Below, piece after piece: positions 1 through 11,700 of a stretch of 64,000 bases of DNA. This stretch comes from Antennarius striatus (taxonomy: Eukaryota; Chordata; Actinopteri; Lophiiformes; Antennariidae): NCBI RefSeq assembly GCF_040054535.1, contig NC_090785.1, forward strand, positions 10,144,501 to 10,208,500, given 5' to 3'. The position numbers and the translations under genes are program-made. How positions within the stretch are numbered: position 1 is the first letter of the stretch; each line of letters begins with the position of its first letter. Under the pieces are notes generated by a model. It was not told where the DNA came from. It was given only the letters and a program-made list of their open reading frames with translations, and did no database searches.

Positions 1-123
1 TGGAAGCTCCACGGTGCACTGGCGTCACGCCCGGAGTTTCCCCCACCTCACGCCCTAAGCCAGCTGGGATGGGCTCCAACTCCCTGTGACCTGCTTCGGC
101 GGATAAAGCGGTTTGGAATATGA

Positions 124-124
<1 letters not shown>
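1..124 (+). repeat. 3' part of a tRNA-derived SINE, cut by the window edge
   Basis: The stretch from the cggtgcactggcgtc region to the gcggataaagcgg end matches the 3' half of the full SINE at 46183-46540 and the copies at 41176 and 41974. It lies in an ankrd13d intron and runs into a TG microsatellite. Confidence 0.75.
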
Positions 125-170
<46 letters not shown>

Positions 171-181
171 TGTGTGTGTGT
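125..181. repeat. TG/CA microsatellite next to an ankrd13d donor
   Basis: About 28 TG units with one interruption. In the gene's orientation it is a CA repeat starting only a few bases after the exon 8 donor (GT at 186-187). Confidence 0.95.
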
Positions 182-187
182 TTTCAC

Positions 188-3100
188 CTTTGCTTCTCGA
201 CTTATCTTGGTCTGATAGGTGTTCCGTCCTTGATCGAGTCACAAGCTCCACATTGGTAGCACTATAAACCTGAACACAGCAACAAAGAACAGACAAAAGT
301 TACAAAAACACTTAAGTAAACAGTCATAGGTAAAACTGTTGTGTCATATACAGAGTCTCTCCTGGCCTATCTTTGACAGAGCAAACACACCGTGTTTGGG
401 CTGCAACTCAAGGACAAAAGAAAAATCTTGAGGAAGATAAATGTTTCTCTTCAAAATTCCTATAAAGGTCACTGATATCCTTCAAATTCAGACAGGTTCT
501 TCCTTGTGTGAGTAAAACAGTTATTTCAAAAGTGTTGTCACGTTAAAGTGTTAAATTCTCTGTTAACTTTGTGTTGAAAGTGGATCAAAGAAGGTCGGAT
601 CAGTGGTCACCTACCTTGGCTTCATACCCGCTGACCACCTCACTCTTTTCGGAACGCCAGCCCCAGATACCTGACTTGTTCCTGAACAAGCAGAGACATA
701 AAATAAGACTGCTCTATAGACCACGGTGAGGCAGATATGTGCAACCGGCTCACAAGCCCAAACCAACCAAACATGACACTGATTATGTGGCTTCTTACCG
801 TTCAAAGGCAATGTTGCGGGTGTTTAGGTGTGTGGAGACGATGGGCGACGTGAGTCTCTGGGCTGTGTTCTCCTGCGACGGCTGCATGGCCGCCAGCAGG
901 GAGGGCGCGTCGCGGGGAGAAAGAACTAGTGGCTCCGTGTACACCACCTGCTTCTCGTGGTCCACCTCCATCACCACAGCTCCATCGTCTAAGAAGGAGT
1001 TAGGGGTTAGGCATATGGAATGTGGGAATCATTGAATGACTGATGTCAGCAGTCTTTTGGGAGAGGTCCATGTTCAGTTTTCAGAGCTACATGATATTTG
1101 TATGCGAATCCTACAGACGTACACACCTCCACCTTTGAAGATGTAGCTGCGTCTGCCTTTTAACCAGGTCATGTGTTCGAAGCCCAGGAGGGTGGTGTCC
1201 ACACGGAGGCACGAGCCACTCTTCCACACCCGGTAAACATCGCTGGGACAAACCTTTGAGACCAGGGGCACTAAGTGTGTGAAGAAATAAGAGAGGAGGT
1301 AAAGAAATGGGGAGCAGTGAGGGAAAATGACAAAATGTGACACCTTAAAGTTTCTTTTTTTCCATGACAAATGGTTAAGTTACTAAAAGTGTTCAATTTG
1401 TTATAAGTAAACTACAGATGAAACTGTCATTTAAACAGATTTACTTATCAATCTACAAAATATATCAATCTATATCTATATATCTATCCTGCATGATTTT
1501 TGGGGTTTTTTAACCACTTCGTTCAACGCTTTTATTGTGAGTCACTTTGGATCAAACCCTCAAAGAAATGAATGTAATTTATTGACTGGAAGTTGGAGGA
1601 GCAGGACCTGTATATAATGAACTTTGTAGTTACCTGAGTTTATAGTAAATATACTATACTAATATACTATATATGTTTACTATAAACAGTACATGTTTAT
1701 AGTAAATAGGAGTGGCTGACTAGTTCACAGCCTGTCGAGATATTTCTGATTTTGGGTGTCTGGAACTTTTTTACATTGTTAACAAGACCGATGGCATGAT
1801 CTTGGCAGACTGATGAATTAAACAACAGCATGTTGACACTGAGGTGGACTTCTCTTAGGAACATATCAATGTGGTTATAAAACAAACTCAAAGTGAACAA
1901 AGTGCCAGTTCAGCGGGATCCAAAACACCTTTAATCTGGACCACAGGAAAAATGTCCAAAGAGATTTGTGCAGAAATCCATGACCACAGACCGGACAACT
2001 AGAGACGACACAAGAACGGAAACAGTGGAACCATCAAGAGTTTACTGCTTATGAGACAGACGGTACGGCCGGGTCCACAGCCAAGGTGGTAGCCTTACAT
2101 TATGTTATTCTGGGGGGATAAAGTAGTGCTGTTGGTGAACTTCTTGAAACGCTGATCTCTTGAGACAGCTATGGCAGACACTCAAGAAGAGTCACTTCTT
2201 CCTTGAGATGAAAAGGACCCGAAGTGGCCTGCACTTTAAACACGATGATGACACTCACTTTGTTGTGGAGATCCGAGATGTTGACCCTCCTGTGTGTAGT
2301 TTGATGTGTATTAACTGCATGCTTACAGGCCCCCTTGTGTGCTGTGTTCAGGGGGGCTGTATACTGTTAAATACTAACCTGAGTGACCATGTAATTCCCC
2401 CTTGTGGGATAAATAAAGTATACTTCTTCTTCTTCAAAGACGGGATCGGTATATTCCATGAGCACTGGATTAAGAGTGCAAATGTGGGAGGAGGAGGGAT
2501 ACTGACTGAAGCAGGCTTTGTCAACCTCTCATTGGAAGACGTAATTGGGTTGTCTTACGTTTACGAGACTCATGGAACAATCACGCCCTGTCAAAGCCTG
2601 CTGAGCGACAGCTGCTCCGTGGGGAGCTGTCCAATTCCCGCAGTGCTGAAACTGACCTGAGTGAATACACACTGGTGGAAACACACTCACCCCAGCTGGT
2701 GAATTCCCATTTCATTTCCACATAGAAGTCCCGAGCCTGGAGGACATCAAGGAGACATTTTTTGTATTTCCCCCAAAACAAAAACCTTCAGATGAGAAAT
2801 CTTCATATTTGATCATCCCCACTCTGTCAATGTTGTGAACATGCAGTTGCATTAGGAGGTACACATCAACAGACGCTAAAACTTCCTGGCCCGCTCAGAG
2901 ACAAGTTATTTAAAGCTCTGTGGCAAGACTGAAACAACAGACAGGGCTTTACTTGAAGGATACAACTTAATCAAATTGGTATTATGAAGCAGTTTTACCT
3001 GTCTTAGTTTGCTAAGCAGCTCTGGGATGCCTGCCAGTCTTTCAGTAGCACGTTTAAAGTCCCTGTACTGAAGCACCAGCTGAACCAACTCAGGGTCTCC

Positions 3101-3538
3101 GGTGCTCACCGCCTCCTGCAAGACTGAAACATAAATCCTCATTTAATTATTTCTCATTCCCTCATCTGAAACTGAAGTGGCAACAGAGAACCCACTGGTC
3201 CAGCCCTCCGCGTTGCAATGCGTGGGATCCGAGGAGTGCCTCAGCAGGACGCGGGTGGACTCCAAATGGCCCAGGCACACAGCCAGCTCCAGCGGGGTGC
3301 GTCCCCTCGGATCTAAGCGCTCCACATCCTGCTGCGGAACCGAACACACTGAATCAGCGCAATGCAGTCCGACCACTGAAACGCATCTGTACAATAAAAA
3401 AAAACAACAACAACAAAAACAACTTTCCATCCACCAGCTGCAAAAAAAACTAACCTCTTTCTTCTGCAGCTCCCGATCAAGGTCCAGATACTGATTGTTC
3501 CAGACCAGATAATGCAGAGGGAACTCCTCTTGTGCCAT
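188..3538 (-). CDS. ankrd13d: Ankyrin repeat domain protein 13D, 5' part (8 exons, about 290 aa)
   Basis: The family binds ubiquitin through C-terminal UIMs and acts in endosomal sorting of ubiquitinated receptors. Exons: 3455-3538, 3196-3328, 2999-3123, 2691-2736, 1127-1270, 799-988, 615-681 and 188-269; all phases join. The start codon is at 3536-3538 ([13 protein letters not shown]). Residues 1-115 carry ankyrin repeats ([38 protein letters not shown]). The next part matches the ANKRD13 core ([63 protein letters not shown]). Paralogue D is preferred over A, B or C because these strings match my memory of ANKRD13D and kdm2a is next door. The remaining exons, including the UIMs, lie left of the window, so the gene is cut by the edge and is not broken. 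A CA repeat follows the last donor. Confidence 0.93.
2290..2440 (+). repeat. Probable retroposon 3' end in an ankrd13d intron
   Basis: The segment ends in gggataaataaagta followed by a short TTC repeat, a typical 3' tail of teleost non-LTR elements. No coding part is recognised and the family is not named. Confidence 0.4.
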
Positions 3539-3900
3539 GGTGGTCGCCCGCTGCCCGGTCCGCCCGACAGGACGAAGGTTTCCAGGCAGCAGATGCGGAG
3601 CGGAGCGGAGCGGAGCGATCCACGCAGCTAAGTAGCTACCTAGCTTCGTTACCAGTAGCAAAGCAGAAAACGATGAAGGAAACAAGGACTTCAAATGGGG
3701 GGAAAAGAGAGAGCTGTCACTAGTCAGATGTTAGCGGTTCACATCAGGCAGCATTCAAACTATGCCGTTCGTTCTTATTTAAATTAGTGGGCTGAGTTAG
3801 CCGGACTAACTCAGCCCACTAATGGGATGTGGTTGAGGTTAACGAGGAGCTAGCAGCGCTACCGTCAGCTAACCGGCTAACAACATCGCTTCCTGCGCCT
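3539..3900 (-). promoter_or_regulatory. ankrd13d 5' UTR and presumed promoter
   Basis: The stretch upstream of the ankrd13d ATG has four tandem gcgga units near 3597-3617. Upstream of these is an 18-bp-arm perfect inverted repeat (3783-3823), then a cluster of GCTAGC, GCTAAC and GCTAACC words. No TATA box is evident. The transcription start is inferred to lie near 3700; it is not shown. Confidence 0.45.
3783..3823. repeat. Perfect inverted repeat, 18-bp arms, 5-bp loop
   Basis: ATTAGTGGGCTGAGTTAG at 3783-3800 is exactly complementary to 3806-3823, with loop CCGGA. It lies in the presumed ankrd13d promoter. Confidence 0.97.
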
Positions 3901-4405
3901 CTTGACACCTGGTTTTTTATTATCGACAAGGTAAGACAGTAAAATTAACCACACAAAAAACGCACCTCCTCAATTCGTTCATTTTTTCATGATAGAAAAT
4001 AAATATTGATCGAATCGCCGGCTAACAACACGAGCTAGATACCCCGTCGCTATTTGCAGTCGTTCCGTTCATCTGGATGAATTGTCGGTCAAAATAAAGC
4101 GATAGTCCGGTTTCACATCCAGGTCAGTTGGGTTGAGGGAGATCCGAGCAGGTTGGAGCGTCTGTTCACAGCAGTCAGCTGCTAAACCTGCTTCTAACAA
4201 CACATCTGATGTTAGTCTGTGAACATATATGTAATATTTGTAAGAAGTATTTTGTAGTTTGCAGAAGCGGCGTTCATTATGTGCGGCTTTATTTCCAGGT
4301 TAGGGATGATGGGTGGAACTACGGATGAACCGGTTCATCCAACATCCGCACAGAAGTCCTCACTTACTTTTATGAAAAAAAAAAAGATTAAAAAAGACAT
4401 AGTTG
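3901..4405. other. Intergenic gap between ankrd13d and the 3' end of kdm2a
   Basis: No gene is seen. It holds further GCTAAC/GCTAGA words near 4020 and otherwise unique-looking AT-rich DNA. The vertebrate neighbour GRK2 (ADRBK1), which lies between these genes in human, is absent here. Confidence 0.6.
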
Positions 4406-5710
4406 TTTATTATTTTTTTATTTTTTCTTGAAAAATAACACAAATAACATAAAAAAGCTTCTGAAAATAATTACAATGCTACAGAATTCCCGTTGGATAC
4501 CCAAAAAGAGGAAAACACATATACACAAAAGTAAATATTTATTATATACTTATATTCATTTTTGAAAGTATATGGCCAGGAGAGCAGTCTTGGAAGAGAC
4601 CTTTGATACAGAAACACTACACATTAAGGGAACAAAGTAATGAACAACTCCCTGTCCAAACAAAGTCAAACATCTATTGACAAGGTCATGAAATTTGGTG
4701 TTAAGTAGGTACTCATTTTCATTCATGAAAATAATGTGTATGAAAGGAGTTTGGAGCAGTTCCACCTAGAATATTAGCATGTTTGCTCTAAATGTTGTCT
4801 CTACAACAATAGCAAGAAGAGTTTGGAAATTATAGCACCGGAAGTCAATCGGTTATTTAAAGATGCACCATTCCTCTGATTTGTTTACCTCGTACACTTA
4901 GTGCAACCTTCCCCACTGTTGGGGTGAGGTCTCATTGCCATGTCAATTGCATTATCACACCCTCTTTTTACACTTTAGAACCACTTAATGTTCACATTTG
5001 CTTGTCAGGAAAAACTCAGAACCTTTAAATCCACCTTTTTGAACTGAACATAACTGGTAAACACAGGCTGTCCTGGTCTTTTGATAAAAGAAAAAAACCC
5101 TCAAAGCATAGATGTTGTGTATAATACATATGTATTCAAATACACATTTTCACTCTTGAACCTGACAAAAAAAACAACCATGTATTTAGAAGAACCAAAT
5201 GTAGCTGAAATCAGATGAGTTAAAATTATTCAGATATTTAAGACTTCACTTTGTCAGTGGAACACAAGAAAGCAGTTTTAGACCAAGAATGAACAGAGAA
5301 CTCTGCTTATTTCACAAAGCTGGATGACCTGAATCTGTCTCAAAAAACCAGGTGAACATCTGCTTATCCAAAATGATGCATTGAATGCTCTTTAATTATT
5401 GCCCATAATCTTTTACTCTTAATAACAAAAAGAAAATAAACATTGCTTTTTTTCCACACATTAATTTCTCCCAAAAACAAAAACAAAAAAAGCTCCTGAG
5501 TCTCTTTAGATACGCCGGGAAAATGAAAGGAAATATTGTTCGATTGTGACAACCCATTCACGACCACCAGTAAAGTGAGCAAGCGTTCCCAGTTTAGACC
5601 CCACCCCTCCTTTTACTCTTGTAAGTGCGTGTGCACTTCCCTGTCTTGTCCTTGTCACACAGATTCACATCAGGATCCTCACATCACCCTTGCTGGCAGG
5701 ACTCGGATGC
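4406..5710 (-). other. kdm2a: kdm2a 3' UTR with candidate polyadenylation signals
   Basis: The stretch downstream of the kdm2a stop (5711-5713) has no ORF of note. AATAAA on the minus strand occurs at 4538-4543, 4417-4422 and 4406-4411. A UTR of about 1.2-1.3 kb is inferred. Confidence 0.5.
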
Positions 5711-8700
5711 TTACGATATTCTCTGGATCAGTTTTTCATCAGACAGGCAGTAGAGCATGTTGACCGACAATTCTGAGATAAAGGCCTCGCAGGCCTTACG
5801 GGAGACGCCTTTACAGCCTCGCAGGTCGAGCAGTGATATGCATGAGAGGCGGCGAAGGTACTTCAAACATGAGTCTGTCAGTTTGCTGCAGCCTGGGAAG
5901 GAGAGGAGCAAAAAGACACATCAGTTCTGGAGAAAGAATAAAACTGATACAATGGGTCTGTGCCTAGTTTTCACTTTCTAGACAAGATATTCCCAGGATT
6001 CTCTTACCTCCCAGGTTGAGTTCCGCAAGGGTGTTTCTGGTGGATGATCCCACTGCAGTCAGCAAGTTAATGGAGTGGTCAGTGAGGCTGTTGCAGTGGG
6101 AGAGGTCTAGTTTTGTTAAATGGGGCATATGACGGATCACCAGGCGCAGAGTAGAGTAAGTGATGTCCAGGCCTGCCAGTCGTAAACACTGTATGGTTCG
6201 CATCTGACTGCGATTGTCACAGCCTGGAACAGAAAGGTCATTCAATAGGGCTTAATGGGAAAGAAGTATTCAATAAGACAAGAAGATATTAAGAAAACTG
6301 AAATGAAGAAATGCAAGGAATATAGAGTAGTGGATTTTTAAAAAATTGTTCATTCATGTACAAATTAGCCACTGAATACACATATCCCGCAGTTAATATT
6401 TAGAATCTGAAGCAACTTTGTCCTCACCTGGAGGGGTGACGAGATCCCTGATCTGAGAGTCTTTGACGCCATCTGCATAACGTAGATCCAGAGAACGGAG
6501 GAGAGGGCAGCCAGAGGAGCAAAGAGCTGAAATAGATGCCCAAGAACAACCTGCCAGCATCAGATCCTTCAGCCCTGAAAAGACAAAGTTACAGTTCAGC
6601 TTTATTATTACCGGTACATGTTAAACATTTTAACATGAATTCATTGTTTGCTGATCAACGTACCAGGAAGACGGCCAACGAGCCAATTCAACTGCTTCTT
6701 AGAGATGTTGGTCCAGGAGAGATCGAGGGTAACTGGCTGTCTCTTTATGATGCCTGTCAGAGCCTGGGGAGTAACGGTGCGTTTGACGCTCAGGTCGATC
6801 CATGCCCACAGCCGTTTGTCTAAGCACCTATGAATAAGTGCAAATCCTTATGAACACCTCATTGAATCATCCAGTTTACTATTTACAGAGTAATAAGACC
6901 CATATTAACAGTAATTCATGTGAATCCTTTTTTGATTTATTTGACTACAACTCAAATTTATCTCAACAGCTGTGACTTCCTGTCCTACACCTGTCCTGCT
7001 CAGAACTATTAAAATGATCAGGTTAAAATGTTGGTGAGATTAAACTGGGATTCCTAAATGACGGTGAGGGGATCAACTGGTTCTTTAACATAAATATTTA
7101 TACATGATGTGTTTTCTTACCATTTGTACCAGTTCTTGCAGACAGCCATGCAGATGCAGAGATCCGTGCGACTTAAATAACGGAAGACAGACACCCACAC
7201 TTCCCTTTCACAGCCTGGCCCGCTCCCACCATTCTCCCTGTCACCCTCACTCCCTCCTTCCTGTAAGGCGGACAGAGGAATGCGGGGATGAGGAAGATCT
7301 GAAGATGAAGAGCAGGAGGCACCATTGCTCATTTTAGGTAGCCTGTTTGGCTTTGTTCTTTTAGAGACCTCAGGCCTCCCTGGGTGGGAGGTATGGGAGA
7401 CTGTGTGTCCACTGCGGGTGTGTGGTGGTGCGTGTCTGTTGGAGTGCTGATCAGAACCCGGGCCACGATTTCTGATGGGGGGTCTGACAAGGACTCGGGG
7501 CTGATTGTGCGTCGTAGGGGGTGCAGTTTGAGAGGTGACAGCCTCTAGTTTGGGAACAATTGCTGATGGGTCCCGTTTGGCCTTAGCTGGCTTCTGAAGG
7601 GTAACTTTAAGACATGAACCACCATTCCCACCCATTTCACAGTCTTGCTCCATTTCTTCCTCATCGTCCTCCTCTGTACCGTTACGGTTGCCCCCCTCAT
7701 TCACTTCCTCTTCTCTCTCTTTGGCTGCTTGTCCTCCTTGCCTCGACTGTGGCCGGTTCTCTTTATCCAATCCCCTCCCGCTGTCGAGTCTCCTTTCCCC
7801 CTCTTCTTCCTCGCTGCTGCTGGTACTGGAGCTGCTGCTGCTGCTGTCCTCGCTTTCCTCCTCCAGCTCTGCATGGCAACTACCACTTCTGATTCCTCTT
7901 CCAGCTCCTCCTCCTCTCAGTCTTACCCCTCTTCCAACCCCTCTGCGGGATTCGCCCTTTGGTTCAAGAACCATACCAAGGGAAGACAGCTGCTGTTGGA
8001 AGGGCCCAGGCCCTCCCGAGGAGCTACGGTGAGTGGAGCCGGTCGTCCAGGTGGAGCCCCGGCCTCTGCCCTGAGATAGTCTACTGGTTGGAGAACGCAG
8101 TCGGGATAGCATCTTGTGGCCCAGCAGCCTGGGAGACCGATCCAGAGACGCCTGTTTCTGTCGGGAGTGAATGGAGCAAACATGAAGGCAAATGAGATCA
8201 AGAAAATTAATTAAATATAAAATATAAAACCAGTTTCTCAGTATGACAAATCCTTTGAAAATCTAATCAATAGGGAAGTAACTACAGATATCAGATGTAC
8301 TGCATGCGCACAAACACACACACATACACTAGTTAAATGGGTTTGCCATACATTAAGCAGCGCTGTAATTTAATACCTTCAAATCCATGTCCCCGATAGG
8401 GAAATGGTCATACATCTGACAAGTTACAACTACCGTCATGCTTCACTGTTTGTAAAAACAAACACACAGGAATTACATTAAAGGAATTAAAAATTTGCTT
8501 ACTGTTAGAAGTTTGCTGCGCTCCAGTTTTATCTGCAAGAAGCAAAACAAAAAAAAAGTAGATAAATGGGAAAAAGCTCAGAAGATCATTATCGTCAAAA
8601 CCAATTTCAGGCCAATTCCAAGTTTCATTAAGCTAACACTTCCTTACTGGTTTCTTGGTGTACCAGGTTATAAAATCTGATGTTTATCATCCCATGAACA

Positions 8701-11700
8701 TTTTGCTTACCACCTGTTTAACTTAAAATTTAAAAAAGTGGGAAAATTACAGGTATTGTTATGACTCCTTTGCCTGTCAGACTCTACAATGTGAATGGCA
8801 CATGCATATGATGAACATTAAAAACAGGACATTATTCCATTATGAGCAATGGAAAGACAGAAGACAAATTTCCACTTAAAAATATCTTTTATAAAGCATT
8901 TGTTCAAGCCCCCAAAATACCAATACAATACTAATAATACTTTTTAGAATTTATCATCCCAGAAAAATCAGACGCAGATAAAATCCGTGCTTTTCAACAT
9001 ATTTGAAATTTCCACATTTAAATTTATTTATCCATGCAAATTGTTAATAAACACAACCTTCCATAACTTCCACCTGAAATCCACCTCACCCTCTTCTTCA
9101 ATCTCTGCTCCAGTGCACTTGCTCTTTTGCGGTTCTGTTGATGCTGCAGGAGTAGTTTCTGAGAAGGTGGAGGTGCTGTGGGTCGGGATAGAGCGCTGCT
9201 ACGTCTCCCTTGTCTCATCGCTTCATTAACACCAATGCCTTCCCGGTATGCAAGTTTGGATGGTGGCAAGGAGGTTGAGCCCTCTGACTCTCCACTTTCC
9301 TCATCGCTGGAAGACTGAGGGGGGCAGGGGCGGGGAGACAGGAAAGTTTGGAAGATGAAGATGAAGTCATTTCAGGACGAACAATACAGGAGTTGTATTG
9401 ACAGCCAATATAATATTGTGGGGTTTTTTATACCTAAAATAATAAAAAACTAAATTATTTTCTAGTCAGGTTGGGGTATCCACAGAAACATTTCTACCTG
9501 TGTTGATAAATGACAAAGCCTGTGCCAGAAATAGAGTAGAAGTGTATATAAGGTACCTCTGAAGCCGAGTCCTTGCCTTGGTAACATCTCGGACATTCCC
9601 AGAGGCTGGGCAAATCTTTATTGATCTTCCCCTCTCCGGGTTCCTGAGAAAAAAAAAACTGTTTAACCTTTTGACAGTAACTTATATCTGAAAAACAAAC
9701 ACTGCTTTGTAAGCAGCAAGCCAGACAATAAAATTATTGGATAATGTATTCACTTGTTGCAATCACTATGTCTGAATAAATTACCTTAATGCACTGACGA
9801 TGGGTAATTTTTGAGCAGACGGAGCACTCCATGAGTGAATGAGTGCTTGGATTTGATTCATCTGATTCCCCTTCTCCACATATGGCACATCGTGCTGTGT
9901 TTGGCAACGCTGGCTAGAGAAATGATTAAAGGATATCCAAAATTGTAAAATAAAATGTTGCCATCAGTAAGTCTAAGCAATATTGAATGACTGAACCAAA
10001 AGTTAAGATTACGGACGACAGATGTGAAGATTTGTTTCCACACATAAAGCAAAGAGTATGACCACTCACAGTGAGACACTGTCTCATGATGCAGCCCTTC
10101 TTCATGCGCCCAGGTCCACCAAACTTCCTCATGTCATGGCAGTAATGACAGTTGCCACATTCCTTCCTGCGGCAGCCAGCACACTGCTTGCACCTTACTC
10201 GCCTTCGCCTCAGGGCAGAGATAGAGCAGCTTTTGGTGCGTCGCTGACCGTGACCCTTAGGGAGGGCAGGGCCTAAGCGAGGACGGTACAGAACAGGGGG
10301 CGGGGGGGCTGGTGGCTGGTACCATGCTGGCTGTATTATAGAAGTTAACCAACAGAAAAACTGGGTTAGAACTGCTTTCTATAAATGCATAACTGACTAG
10401 AGCCTCAAACATATGGGAAAGAACTAAAATGAAGGATGTAGAACTTCATACTACTCATATAATAATGGGAAAAAAACCAATGCTGTAGCGGCTAAATGAA
10501 AAATAAAGGGTAATGAAATGAAATAAATGCCAGCTTTATACCTACCCTTTCAGGCCACCGAACAATGGGCTTTCCAGTGTAGGATAGCTTGGGATCATCA
10601 ATACTATGTTCCTTTAGAACAACCTGAACAAGAATGGAAAAGCAAAGGAGTAGTAAAACAAAAATACAAAGCAGCTGCACACTAGAGCACAAGGAATGTA
10701 GACGACACCCACCCTCATGTCATCCAACAGGGCTGAAGCATTCCTGATGCCTGCAGGGACACACTTTTTGTGTGCTGGTAGCTCCTCCAGCTTCCCTAAA
10801 AGATTACACAACCCTTCCAGCTCAAAGGTAGTCAGCACATGCTTGGGTGTGGTAACCTGAGCTTCATCTTGTTCTGGACCTTCTTCTTCCTTGAACTTAA
10901 CCCTTTCATTTTCAGTGTCACTGTTAACTCCATTCGAGGTCCCAAGCCCAGTGTGGTCGCTGGTTTCAAGGTCAGCCGGGGTTAGGCCTAAAAAAACAGG
11001 CAACATAATGGTTGAATATCAAAGATGTATAACGTCTTTGCGGAAACAAGAAAACAGCCATGTTTGCCTGTGTTCACTCATCCTCACCTATGCCTAGAGA
11101 GTATTTTTGGAATTCTGGGGTGAGGTGGGAGATGTTGGTTAGACAGTAAAGGTATCTCTCCAGAACATACCAGCACATCTCATAGTAGAATGGGTAGCGG
11201 AACTTTGTCGGAACCTTGAGAAGGGCAGAAACAACAGAAAAATAACACCATGAACAGTGACATGCCACTTTGGCATTTTGTTACAATGGCTCTATGAAAT
11301 AAAACAAGCGCAACGAGATGTTTTTGTTATGTCTTTCATCCATATAATAGGTGAGTTACTACAGACAATTTTCTTTTCCGACTTACAATCTACTGACCCA
11401 ATGCTTCTCCTGCATTAACAAGACCTTATAAATGGTGGATTATACACAAATGCTGACTTAAAATACAACTTCAAATAGTTTCATAATAAATGTCATTCAA
11501 AAATTCTTTCGTTTAAGAAAACGCTAGAAATGTTAAGTTTAGCCAGCAGAATACTAATCAGAAGAGGAAAGTGTGCACCATTGTGAGAATTATAAAGAAA
11601 TGCAACACTGTTGAGAAATACTGTGACTTAAGTTTTCCCACAATGCCTTGCCTAATCCCAAAGTCACATTAAAACTCTTGTGAGCCAAGAGGACATTTAC

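Noticed and set aside
2160-2660. 166-aa open frame on the plus strand
   Set aside because: It lies in an ankrd13d intron, spans a retroposon-like tail and has no family similarity or splice context.
7614-8195. Several plus-strand frames of up to 144 aa opposite kdm2a
   Set aside because: They are shadows of the low-complexity Ser/Glu-coding kdm2a exon; the minus frame joins its neighbours in phase.
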